The notes below the pieces were generated by a model. That model had not been told where the DNA came from, did no database searches, and saw nothing but the letters and a program-made list of their open reading frames with translations. A stretch of 40,000 nt of DNA from Prorocentrum cordatum (lineage: Eukaryota > Sar > Dinophyceae > Prorocentrales > Prorocentraceae). The number at the start of each line of letters is the position of its first letter. The first letter of the stretch is position 1. The stretch is from contig CAUYUJ010021698.1 of assembly GCA_963575745.1 (NCBI GenBank), forward strand, positions 1-40,000, written 5' to 3'. The translations under genes and the position numbers were made by a program. This document shows positions 20,157 to 29,847 of the stretch, one piece after another.

Positions 20157-20370
20157 GAGAGGAGGAGGAGGAGGAGGAGGAGGAGGAGGAGGAGGAGGAG
20201 GAGGAGGAGGAGGGGGAGGAAGTGAGGGGCGAGGGGAGGAGGAGGGGGGGGGGAGGAGGAGTGGAGGGAGGGGGGGGAGGAGAGGGAGGAGGAGGAGTGA
20301 TGAGGAGGAGGAGGAGGAGGAGGAGGAGGAGGAGGAGGAGGAGGAGGAGGAGGAGGAGGAGGAGGAGGCC
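20157..20370 (+). repeat. Long (GGA)n microsatellite
   Basis: Two near-pure GGA arrays (20158-20222 and 20296-20368) are separated by G-rich variant units. This is one of the longest GGA tracts in the window. Confidence 0.95.
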
Positions 20371-22066
20371 ACCTCTGGGCCTTGACGGGACCTTTGTGGG
20401 AGTTGGCCAGGGTCTTGTTCGTCTTGGAACCCCCGGGGGCCGCCCCGCGCCACCAAACTAGAATATAAACATATTCTCCGTGGACAAGTTGCCCGGAGAT
20501 TTTAGCACGCCTCTGGCCCATGGGGCCAGCGCTGCCATGCCTGGCACTTGCTGGGCGCATCTGCGCTCAACTGCAGCGACGCAGAAGAGCGGGGCCGTCT
20601 TCACCGACATTGGCGCGTAAGCGTCCCGCGTAAGGTCGCGCGTGAGCGCCCTCGTTTCCACTGTGGCGTGCCGCGCTGGCGGCCCGCGTAAGCCACCGCG
20701 CAAGGTCGCTACGTCAACGCGTGGACGACCCGCTTTTCTTCATCGCTCAATCGTTTTCGGTGCCCCCTCTCGTCTCCGTCGTCGGGCCGTGGGCGTCCCG
20801 CCCCCCACTTGCGGCGTGTCCGCGGTGCTCGCGCACCCCGTGCTCCTGCTCGTGCTTGTGGAGGCGCGCCTCTTCATCGCGGGGGATGCACCGAGGGACC
20901 CCTATCATCGAGGGCACGGACATGTTGCCGCATGGCGCATGAGTCCTACATCCCTGCCTCATCACCATCGTTCTCATCATCATTGCCTTCGTCATGACCA
21001 TTCGTGGCATCATCTTCCTCATTCCCTCCTCCCTTCCTCATCCGCCCCCGTGGAGGGGGTCTCCAGTAGGCATCTGGATGTTCCAGGGTTCCCGGAAGGG
21101 CCAGGCTTGTGAATGCCCCTGGTGGTCTTTAGAGGCTTCTGGTGTTTCTTGGAGCTCACAATGGCAGAAACTGCCCAACAAAATCAATCCTGCTCCTCAT
21201 CATCATCCTCCTCCTTCTCCAACTTCTCCTCATCCCACCCATCTCCACCTCCTCCCTTACTTACGCACGGCTATGACAGCCATCCCCTTGGCTCCGCGAC
21301 CTGAGATCGCAGCCGATGGCCTCACACCGTCCGCGATGCCGCTTTTCCCGCTCGACTACAGGCCCTTCTCGAGCGCACTCGTCCACCAATGTAGTTCATG
21401 ATGTGTGGTACCCAGCTTGTTGCCACTGCCGACTCTGCTCTCGTTTGGTCTCGCCTAACGAGTAAGCGCCGTCTCGGCGAGAGTGGCGATGGCCTGCTGG
21501 AGCTCAACACCGGTGGAGAAGCACGTCCGCCCTCCTCCCTGTCCTAGTCCTTCCCTCCTCTTCCTTCCTGCTCACCTGGGATCCGACGTAGCGAAAAAAG
21601 CAGCATCCCAAAACAGAACGCCCGGATCCCTAGACCCCATCTTTCTGCGTCGTGACGACGGATCGATCTGTGAGGGCCCTGGGGCCCGAAGCCCGGCGAA
21701 GACGCCCGTGGCGAAGATAATGCAACGCCAGGACGTGGGGGCCCCTGCTCCCCGCCCTGCTCCTCCAGGACTCCAGGCTCCCCTCGGGGAAGTGCCATGG
21801 CGTCAACATCGCAGAGCGGATTTCGCTCAGAAATCAATGGGAGGGGCCCGGAGTGTCCTGGAGAATTCCGCTCCGGATTTCGAAGCGAATTTCGTACGGA
21901 TTTGTGTCTGGCCAGGAACGAAGACGAGCAAACACATCCACGCGGAATTCGGTTCCTTTTCTCGCTCGCCGTTTCGGGGTGTTTGGCATTGAGGGGCATC
22001 CACGCGACAAGCCGCTGCAGCGCGTCTGCCAGGTCGGTGCCACGACAGGGCTCCGGGCCCCCCTCG
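20371..22066. other. Spacer without recognised gene
   Basis: Contains a GCGTAAG-type short repeat (about 20608-20710) and CATCAT/TCCTCC stretches (20955-21020, 21190-21235). Frames up to 216 residues show no recognisable domain. Confidence 0.5.
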
Positions 22067-22094
22067 GGGCAGTGCGCGGACCGTCCAGCTGGGC

Positions 22095-22290
22095 TCGGGC
22101 CGGGCGAAAGGGGGGGATTGGGAAAGGGGGGGTTACGAAATTTGCTGCATGCAGCTGATTTCGGCCCCGCCGCCGGGTCCATTCCTCGATGCATGGGCGC
22201 CTCCCGGCGCCGGGAGGCGCCGGGAAGATCAGCTACGCGAGCTGATTCTCAAACCCCCCCTTTGCTATCCCCCCATTTCGCCCGACCCGA
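22095..22290. mobile_element. TIR element, family 1, copy B, flanked by a 24-bp direct repeat
   Basis: A second copy of the 614-814 element. The left end is TCGGGCCGGGCGAAAG and the right end is ATTTCGCCCGACCCGA, with arms of about 40 bp. The internal palindrome is ATCAGCT-ACGCG-AGCTGAT. The 24-base sequence beginning GGGCAGTGCGCGG is present at 22067-22090 and exactly again at 22291-22314, directly abutting the right end and four bases from the left end. This could be a long target duplication or part of a larger composite. Confidence 0.8.
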
Positions 22291-22529
22291 GGGCAGTGCG
22301 CGGACCGTCCAGCTTGCCCCGCCCCAGGCGCGGCGCCGCTCCCTGGCTGCCCTGAATCGAGGCCTCGTCCGCTTCGTTCCCTGCCCCGTCCTCCGCCCCT
22401 CGACCACCCGGCCTTCGTTGTCTCGCCTCGTCCTGTCCCTTCCGCAGACCTCTCTCCGACGATGTTAAAACAGGGTCTTCTGTGGCTAAGAACAGACATA
22501 CCAATCATCACAAGACGCAAAAGACGAAT

Positions 22530-22680
22530 AATCCTTCTCTCTCCTCCTCCTCCTCTTCCTTCATACCTCCTCCTCCTCCATCCCTCCTTCCTCCTTCCTC
22601 CTCCCTCCCCTCCTCCTCCCTCCTCCTCCTCAACTCCTCCTCCTCCTCCTCCTCCTCCTCCCCTTCCTCCTCCTCTGGCC
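22530..22680 (+). repeat. Imperfect (TCC)n microsatellite
   Basis: A TCC array with TTCC and CAT interruptions. Open frames over it are Ser/Pro/Leu-rich low complexity. Confidence 0.9.
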
Positions 22681-23875
22681 AGCAGGCCAACCGAGTAGTC
22701 CGAGCTGGCCACAATGGGCCCCGCGGGCAGTCTGGGTCGGTCTCAGCACCCCAGCACGGCCTGGACTACCTGGGGGGCTGCCCGTGTGCACCCCGACCCC
22801 CTCCCAGCCAGGGGTTCGTTTGTCGTCCCGCATCCGTGATTGATGGCCCCGGGACCCGATGGCGGGCCCCAGAGGCCGAAGTAAAGGGAAATTGCCCCGG
22901 GACTGAAAGCAACTCATCGTCGGAGAGTTGGGTGTGGACTCTCGATGCCATCGCCGCGGTCCTTCACCTCCCTCGCCCTCCCCGTGGAGCGCAGAGTGGA
23001 GCGGGCTGGTGCGACACGCGCTGTCTTCTTCCGCAGATGGGGCTCAAGGGGGGGGGGGAGGGGGGGGGAACATGCATGCCTACGGCCTCATCCCTCCTCT
23101 TCCTGCGCCGACCACCTTCGCGGGTGTGTTCTCGCCCTCCGCCCCCCGCGTTCTGCCTCGACCCCGTGGGGCACGTTGCCAGATACCGGGGCGCAGGCAC
23201 GTTCACAAGGCGGAAGTGGCTGGTGGCATCTTGTACTTTGAGTGGATCTTGGCGGTGTACGTCGAGGTCATGAACAAGGCTCGGGCGCCGACGCACAATG
23301 TCGGAGGGGCGTCGCGGCCAGAGGAGAGCGAGTCAGAAGAGCAGGGGGGGGGGCTTGAGAAGGAGGAGGAGGAGGAGGAGGAGGAGGAGGTTGGGAGGGA
23401 GGGATGAGGACCGCGCGTTTTCCCCGGGGAGGGCCCTCGTCGCCACGTCTGGACCCGCCTCGGAATCTTGGTCAGGACGTGCCCGAGGCCCCTGGGTCGA
23501 TACCCGTGGTTTTGGGCGTCGGCGCTGCCCACTCCTCGCTCCTGATCCCCACTCGCGTGCCCCGGCCCTGGCCCAGGATGCGAGCGGAAGCGTGACTCCT
23601 CTCGCTGTGTATGCGCACGCGTGGGGCGGGCTACCAGGAAACTCTGCTGCTCGCCCGAGGTTCTCCGCCACCAGACAGTGGCCGTTTGCCTTCATGTTTC
23701 CACCGGTCCTCGCTTTCTGGGTTGCTGGCGACGTGCGTGCTCGGTTGGGCGCGCACACGACCAGAAACTCAGCGATGCATGGACTGCACCTGTGACTCGG
23801 CCTGCTCTGGCGCGTCCCGACCTCTTGAGGACCTTGGCGGTTCACTCCTCCAGAGGAGGCTTCCCTAACGCAGGA
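22681..23875. other. Spacer with G-run and short GGA tract
   Basis: Long G runs lie at about 23050-23068 and a (GGA)n tract at 23357-23400. No recognisable gene on either strand. Confidence 0.5.
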
Positions 23876-24036
23876 CTCAGGAGGGGAAAAACACACACAG
23901 ACACAATTAATTGACGATTCCCTCGGAAAGATTGGAAAATATGGGAAGTGGGGGGGAAGACGAAAATTCAACAAATATTGGAAAATACTGAGAATTCTTG
24001 GCTTTGTGCGTATGTGTTTGTGTGTCCCTGGGCCCC
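23876..24036 (+). repeat. 155-bp dispersed repeat, family 2, copy 2
   Basis: Begins CTCAGGAGGGGAAAAACAC, contains ACACAGACACAATTAATTGA and GGGAAGTGGGGGGGAAGACG, and ends TGTGTGTCCCTGGGCCCC. Same order and orientation as copies at 6332 and 39330. This copy is the least repetitive in its AATATTGGAAA interior. Confidence 0.75.
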
Positions 24037-24149
24037 ATTCAAGGACAGCCGAGGGAAGGGTCGGAGGTGGGGGGTGAGATCGATCCCTGGCTGCCTTGTC
24101 GATGGCGCGGGGGTCTCCCGTCGGTGGCTGCGAGTGCTACGTCGCCGAC

Positions 24150-24298
24150 GATTCCCCCTCCTCCTCCCTCTCCTCTTTCTCCTCCTCCTCCTCCTCCTCC
24201 ATCCTTCCCCCCTCCTCCACCTCCTCCCTCCTCCTCCTCCTCCTCCTCCTCCTCCTCCTCCTCCTCCTCCTCCTCCTCCTCCTCCCCCTCCTCCTCTA
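24150..24298 (+). repeat. (TCC)n microsatellite
   Basis: An imperfect then pure (TCC)n array, ending before an AT-richer stretch (24298-24320). Confidence 0.95.
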
Positions 24299-24472
24299 CA
24301 ATTACTGAATATGAATACTACTCTCCCTCTTCCCCTGATGACGGTTTGAAAGTATTAGCCCCCCCCCCGCGTACTGTTTTTTACACAGGATTCCCCGGAG
24401 TTGGGTTTTCGCTTGCATTTTTGTTCCAGAATGCTGCTCTCGCTGAGGCGCCGGCCTCATTTTCGGGCCCCG

Positions 24473-24631
24473 CTCGTTCCGAATCGTGCTCCCGCTGCAG
24501 CGCTGGCCTCATTTCCGTGCTTCCGCTCGTTCCGAATCGTGCTGCCGCTGCAGCGGTGGCCTCATTTCCGCGCTTCCGCTCGTTCCGACTCGTGCTCCCG
24601 CTGCAGCGCTGGCGTCATTTCCCGTGCCATG
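24473..24631 (+). repeat. 53-bp minisatellite, three full units
   Basis: Units begin CTCGTTCCGAATCGTGCTCC at 24473, 24526 and 24579, with an exact 53-base period and few substitutions. Each contains CCGCTGCAGCG, a PstI-type palindrome. A decayed partial unit precedes the array (about 24432-24472). Because 53 is not a multiple of three, a protein repeat is unlikely. Confidence 0.9.
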
Positions 24632-24673
24632 CCACGGCATGCAATGCGATGCTAGGTTGATACTACGCTTTGC

Positions 24674-24843
24674 GGTGCTCTTCTACGCCATGCCATGCCG
24701 TGCTCTACAATGCATCGCGTACCCTTTCGGGAGCATTGCCCTGCTCGACATCCGACTGTGCGAGTAGAGAGGGGATCTACGCCATTGTAAGGGATAGGAG
24801 GGAGGGGTAGGATGTCAGATATGACGCGAGCGCACCTAGCTTG
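24674..24843 (-). repeat. 170-bp dispersed repeat, family 3, inverted copy
   Basis: The reverse complement of this stretch matches 9821-9990 over its full length. The flanking GCATGCAATGCG sequence (24610-24673) corresponds to the GCATGG array beside the partner. Confidence 0.85.
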
Positions 24844-24944
24844 CCTCCTCCCCCTCCCCCTCCTCCCCCTCCCCCTTCCCCTCCCCCTCCTCCCCCTCCT
24901 CCCTCTGGAGGGGTTCTTGGTGTCCCGCCGTGGTGTCTCGATGG

Positions 24945-25262
24945 TAGCTCGTGAGATCGATTGCGTGATCGATCGTGATCGTCAGAACGATCGAGAGGTC
25001 GATAGTAAGATCGATCGCGAGATCGGCCACAACAGAGCTTTGCTGGGGGGGTTCTCCGCCGTGGCTGGGGGTGCCGCATCGTGGTGCTACAATGGTGTCT
25101 CTTGAGATTTCTCTTGAGGCCAGTACTGAATTTTCTTGTGAGATCGACATTGAGATCGATGGTGAGGTCGATGGTGAGATCGATCGTGCGATCGATATTG
25201 GGAGCGATAGTGAGATCGATGGTGAGACCGATTGTAAGAATCGTGAGATCGATGGCGCCGTC
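24945..25262 (+). repeat. GATC-rich short tandem repeat in two blocks
   Basis: Variants of GTGAGATCGAT(G/C)G recur every 10-12 bases in 24948-25030 and 25138-25262, separated by about 100 bases of other sequence. GATC is therefore extremely dense. Frames read Asp/Ile/Arg-Ser repeats with no other content. Confidence 0.85.
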
Positions 25263-25950
25263 CCATCGCCATCACAGTCATCGTGGTTGTTGCCAGTGCG
25301 TGTTCCTTTCCCCCCCAACCTCCGTATCAACCGAAGGGTGGTCGTATAGTTATGATGCTCCTGTGGCCGTCCTGTATCCCGGCTCCAGTCTCCCCCGTCG
25401 TGTCTCAGCCGGACCATTTTGGATAGACGCCGGCGTGTCGCGAACCACCGTGGGTCGCATGTGGGCCCGAGAGAAGTCCTTGTTGGTGGGCTCCGATCCC
25501 ACCCGCTGCTGTTTGCTTGTGACGGGTGCGCGCCAAGGGGGTGCTTCGCACGCTTCCAGCCGTAGACGGGCTAACGGTGATGTAGGCAACGGCGAGGTAG
25601 GTTTCGGTATTGTGGGAACGCGTGGTTTGCGCTTCCCTGCAATTCGCTGTGTCGTTTTCGTTCGATCCATTCGCAGGTCGGAGATGAAGGAAAGTGTGGT
25701 TCGCGATTTCCTACAGCTTGGTTCCCAACGTCACCGTTGAGCAACATCGCCGTTAGCCCGTCCTTGGTCCAGAGGATTCCCGTGCCCACCGGGTCGCCCC
25801 GCGGGACCCGTCCGGATTTGGCCCGACAGTTGCTGAAACCAGCTCCTCCTGCTACGGCTGCTGCGGCTCGCCCGCATCACAGGCGACGAGCAGGTCCATA
25901 TATGTTACGTTGCATATTCGGGGGACTTCGCCTGTCCTCAAGATGGGTTC
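25263..25950. other. Spacer without recognised gene
   Basis: Relatively unique sequence. A plus-strand frame to 25740 is open but has no motif. Confidence 0.45.
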
Positions 25951-26095
25951 CTTTTTCTGTGCCCGACGCGGGCTCGATGCGGGCTCGACGCGGATTTGGC
26001 CCAGATTTGACGCGGCTTCGACGCGGAGTCGGCACGGATCAGACGAGGCCGACGTGGACTCGGCACGGATTCGGCGCGAACGTGGCCGCGATGGG
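25951..26095 (+). repeat. Decayed GACGCGGATTCGG repeat
   Basis: Variants of CTCGACGCGGATTTGG, TTCGACGCGGAGTCGGCACGG and ACTCGGCACGGATTCGGCGCG recur about every 12-15 bases. Confidence 0.7.
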
Positions 26096-26339
26096 ACAGC
26101 CAAGGCCCCCCGAGGCTGCAACACAGCAAGTGCTGATTCCCTCGCGGTCTGGACACCCGCACTCGATCCCGTGGACACGCGATGCCACGGGTGCGCTCCG
26201 TGCGGCGTGCGGGGGCATCCGCGCAGAGGCCGCCCCGCGTCCGTGGGGTCGCGACCGGATGTGGGGCGGCAAGATGCGGGGCGGCCGCGAGGCCGCCCGG
26301 CATCCGTGGGGCCCCGGCCGCTGATCGCGCGAGCGGGAT

Positions 26340-26515
26340 AGCGGCTCCCGAGAGGTCCCCAAGAGGCCCTGGAGGGGCCCCCAAGCGGCCTCGGAGAGCC
26401 CAAGATGACCCTCAAGATGGTCCAAGATGTTCCAAGCTGGCGCAAGATGGCCCCCAAGATGCCCCAAAAGGCCCCAAGACCGCTCCAAGACGGGTCAAGA
26501 TGGCCACGGACCCTT
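26340..26515 (+). repeat. Decayed CCAAGA-type short repeat, locus 3
   Basis: Words CCCCAAGAGGCCC, GCCCAAGATGACCC, GTCCAAGATGTTCC and GCCCCAAGACCGC recur every 10-13 bases, the same class as 11540-11960 and 12165-12310. Confidence 0.7.
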
Positions 26516-26845
26516 CCTGGGAGGACGCCAAGAGACCAACATCCAGATGGCCCCACCTTCTGAGGGCAGCGGATGTTCATGTTCTGCCGACGACCTGTGT
26601 GCACTTTGTCGCGCTGGTGTCTCCCGAGGCGCAGTCGATCCTCGACCCAAAGATGGAACGGTGCAGAGATGTTCGGCCCCCGGAGCCGAACAGCCGTGCA
26701 CCGTACCGCTCTGGAGCGGGGCCTGAAGGAGGTCCAGGCATGATATGGTGCACAGGCGCCGCCCCGCATTTTTAGCTTGAGGAAGCAGAATCATGGGGTC
26801 GCTGCCGGGGGGTCCTGGACCGCGAAGCCGTGTGGATCTGGACCT

Positions 26846-26939
26846 AGGAGGAGGAGGAGGAGGAGGAGGAGGAGGAGGAGGAGGAGGAGGAGGAGGGGAG
26901 GAGGAGGAGGAGGAGAGGAGGAGGAGGAGGGGCCAAGAG

Positions 26940-26972
<33 letters not shown>

Positions 26973-27146
26973 ATGATGATGATGATGATGATGATGAATG
27001 ATGATTAATGAGGAGGAGGAGAGGGAGGAGGAGGGAGGAGGGTGGAGGATGAGGGGGGGGGAGGAGGGGAGGAGGAGGAGGAGGAGGAAAGGGAGGAGGA
27101 GGAGGAGAAGGAGGAGGAGGAGAGGAGCAGGAGGAGGGAGGAGGAG
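26846..27146 (+). repeat. Compound (GGA)n-(GAT)n-(GGA)n microsatellite
   Basis: A GGA array (26846-26930) is followed by a (GAT)n array (26941-27005) and then imperfect GGA again. It leads directly into the target region of the large retroelement. Confidence 0.95.
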
Positions 27147-27205
27147 GAGGACGAGGAGGAGGAGGAGGGAGGGAGGGGGGGGGGGAGGGAGGGAGAAGGA
27201 AGAAG

Positions 27206-27262
27206 AGCATCTGCAGTCACGGAGGGGGGGATGCCGTGGTCGGCGCTCTCGCGTGCCACGCC
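27206..27262 (+). repeat. Left copy of the 57/58-bp direct repeat flanking the large retroelement
   Basis: The sequence AGCATCTGCAGTCACGGAGG through CTCTCGCGTGCCACGCC recurs at 37171-37228 and differs only by one extra G in the G-run. Similarity continues leftward into the GGA-rich DNA (from about 27147, matching from about 37078), so the duplicated stretch may exceed 100 bp. It is best read as a target-site duplication, long for a non-LTR element, or otherwise as terminal repeats of the element. Confidence 0.85.
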
Positions 27263-28580
27263 AAAATCACAGGAAGAGCATCATCGTGAACAGCTGGCCC
27301 GACAACGGGAAGAGCATCGAGTACACCAAGCACTTTTCGAGAAGACCCTGCGGGAGCAGCTCGACAGCATCGCACCCAGGATCGATACTGACATGCTCGA
27401 CGGCGTCGCCAGTGCGCTCACCACGGAAAACGAGAAGCAGAAGATGCAAGCCCAAGCCGACGACGAGGAGGCCTACCAGCGGGACAATATACGCTCCGCC
27501 CTCCACGCCATCGCTCCGTCGCACGAGTTCGACTACGACGTGACCCATAAACCATACTACGCCGAGTTAATCCAGATGGCGACCCCGAACACTGCAGTGC
27601 ATCGCGGCGCTCCCTCATCTTCAGGATCTTCGAATGGCTTAACGCCGCCCTTCTACTGCAGCCTCTGCAAATCGTGCGGCAACTACACCAGCGCCAAGAC
27701 GGAGATCATCAGGTGCAGGCACTGTGGGAGCGAGAACATCGAAGATCGCTCCGTGGACCTCGGCGACAACTGCACGCACCCAGCTGCTCCAAAGCCCCAC
27801 CAGGCCACCGACCCGCACAACAACCCGCAGACACTAGCACCAGCACGCCGCCCATCACCACTCCCACCACCAGCGACGACACCGCAACGACTCGGCCCCC
27901 TCATCGACCTCGTATCCCCCATCGGGGGTTGCTCCGACGCCAGTCGCGGGAGACGGAACGCCCCCGAAGACCCCGAAGACGCACGAAGGATTCGTGGCCG
28001 AGACACCCTTACCACCTCCCACACGACACGCAGAGGACCAGAGCTTCGACGACCCCAACGACCACGACCTCGGCGACTCAACACACACTCCGACAGTACG
28101 AGCATCGCCGACCCCCCCGACGAGCAACCGACACCAATTGACTCCTGGGGAGCAGGCCCCTTCCTGCCCCCCCCGACACCCATGGCCGCCCCACTACAGA
28201 GGGCACAGTCCTTGCCGCTCCCCGACGATCCCTCTTCCCCACGTCATTTCCGACCGTCCCACGCACAGACCACCCTATTGGGGAACCCTGACTCCCCCCC
28301 ACGCTCCCCCATTACGCTCGAAGTCGGCCCCCCCTTCGCACCCACCCAACCATATTCCCCGAAGCCACTTCCAGCACGATTCCACATCGCCACTCCCGAC
28401 CGTGCCAGATCTGCACCACCACCGGCACTCCGAAGGGCAAGCACTCACAGCAGGCCCGCGCGCAAGGTACGGATCTTGGATGACGGCGACGGATTCGACA
28501 ACCCAATGGACCGCAGGCGCTTCAACCCCGAGAGTCAGGAGGGCAGCTCGGGTTCAAGCTCTGACACGACAAAAAACTGA
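27231..28580 (+). CDS. Retroelement ORF1-like protein with zinc ribbon and proline-rich tail
   Basis: 449 residues from the ATG at 27231, which lies inside the flanking direct repeat. The first 11 codons would therefore come from duplicated target DNA, and the native start is uncertain. Residues about 13-120 are charged and Gln/Glu-rich, probably helical (EEHHREQLARQREEHRVHQ). At about 143-165 is a zinc-ribbon signature C-x2-C-x2-C-x12-C-x2-C, with IRCRHCG at its second half, reminiscent of the RPB12/RPABC4 zinc ribbon. The remaining 280 residues are Pro/Arg/Ser-rich and low complexity. It is probably nucleic-acid binding, by analogy with ORF1 of other LINEs. The overlapping frame is also open because of base composition. 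Confidence 0.6.
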   Translation: MPWSALSRATPKSQEEHHREQLARQREEHRVHQALFEKTLREQLDSIAPRIDTDMLDGVASALTTENEKQKMQAQADDEEAYQRDNIRSALHAIAPSHEFDYDVTHKPYYAELIQMATPNTAVHRGAPSSSGSSNGLTPPFYCSLCKSCGNYTSAKTEIIRCRHCGSENIEDRSVDLGDNCTHPAAPKPHQATDPHNNPQTLAPARRPSPLPPPATTPQRLGPLIDLVSPIGGCSDASRGRRNAPEDPEDARRIRGRDTLTTSHTTRRGPELRRPQRPRPRRLNTHSDSTSIADPPDEQPTPIDSWGAGPFLPPPTPMAAPLQRAQSLPLPDDPSSPRHFRPSHAQTTLLGNPDSPPRSPITLEVGPPFAPTQPYSPKPLPARFHIATPDRARSAPPPALRRASTHSRPARKVRILDDGDGFDNPMDRRRFNPESQEGSSGSSSDTTKN

Positions 28581-29847
28581 ACAGGACCCCCCCCCCGCTG
28601 GGGGGCAACTGGCCCAGCGGGGGAGTCCCACCACAACCCCGCCAGAAGACCGAGCACCTAGCCCGCTCAGAGTGGCTATACGTAACAACCAGCTCGACGG
28701 AGCAACCACTGAGCCCCAGCAGACGTGCTGTGCGACCCATGCGGTGCCAGACACTCAGCGACAGGCCCAGTCGCCTTTTCAGCCACATGCCCCACTTGGG
28801 AGGCCACCGACCGCCTCAGCGGTGTTAGCTTGTGGGTTAGCACACCGCCTGACGCCAGCGGCCGCGCAACTTAGCACTCCACAACCAGCGACTGCGACAC
28901 AAAAAAGCAAAACCAATAAAAAGATTTGCTTCAACACTATCAGCGAGTGGGTAATCTACTCAGCCGCCGCGCCTTGGGACCAGCACTGCGACCATGGCAG
29001 CGTGCAGGCTCTAGCAACCACGACTGCACCAACCGTCGGACCGTGGGCCATCCCCTCGGCCGACAACTGCAGTGCACCAACCACCCCTCCCAGGCGGCCA
29101 GCGAGGCCAGACGGGGCAAGCCCCCATCGACCCGACCGACCCGCTCCCAAGAGACGAGCCCAGCAGAAGGCGAACCAGGCGACCAGCCACTTTGGCCCAA
29201 AGGCGCCGTATCAATTTTCTCTTGAAGCGCCTAACGAGGAGCCCCACCAGGAGGCCAGCCGACGTCAGCAGCAGCAAGAACTGCAGCTGCCGCAGCAACA
29301 AGAACTGCAACAACCTGAGGAGCAGCACCAAGACTTACTCCACAGGCCACCATCGGCTGGACCTCGGAGACTCCCCGAGGCCGGCCTCTCTGCATCGCTA
29401 TACTCCCCCCCTTAGAGAGTACCGCAGGACCTCCAACGGCCCACCAGATGCCAAGCCAGCCAACGCCACGGGGCCAACAGCTGCGCCACTGCAGATGCCC
29501 TGGATGCGCAGCCAAGCGGCGCAGACGCCCAGAGGAGCCGACGCCGCACCACCCGTCCCTGCGGCAGCCAACTGCATAGATCCACGAGAGGTCCACGACA
29601 TCGAAGCCACATACCTAGACGCCAAGCATACCGACAGGGGACGTGCCACGCAACCCTTCCGCTCTCTCACATCCCCCTGCCCCCCCCCCCCCCCCCCACA
29701 ACATCGACGTGTCTGTCCGACGCCCAAGCACAGACACATACTGCGGGCCAGCGTCTACATCGAGCAAGAGGGAAGGCCACTCAACCATTCAGAGCCACCA
29801 ACGTCAAGCCCCCAGCACAACCCAACCAGCCAACGACAACACCCGAC
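28581..29847 (+). other. Proline/glutamine-rich linker region of the retroelement
   Basis: Between ORF1 and the RNase H frame, two or three forward frames remain open for long stretches because the DNA is C/A-rich and poor in TA. One frame (ending 29415) reads a Gln-rich segment near 29265-29330, QQQQELQLPQQQELQQPEEQ. A C17 homopolymer lies at about 29681-29697. The natural reading frame cannot be decided, so I assign no protein. Confidence 0.5.

Noticed and set aside
23026-23049. Third spliced-leader-like string ending GGGGCTCAAGG
   Set aside because: The central part does not match and the downstream sequence is a G-run without a gene.
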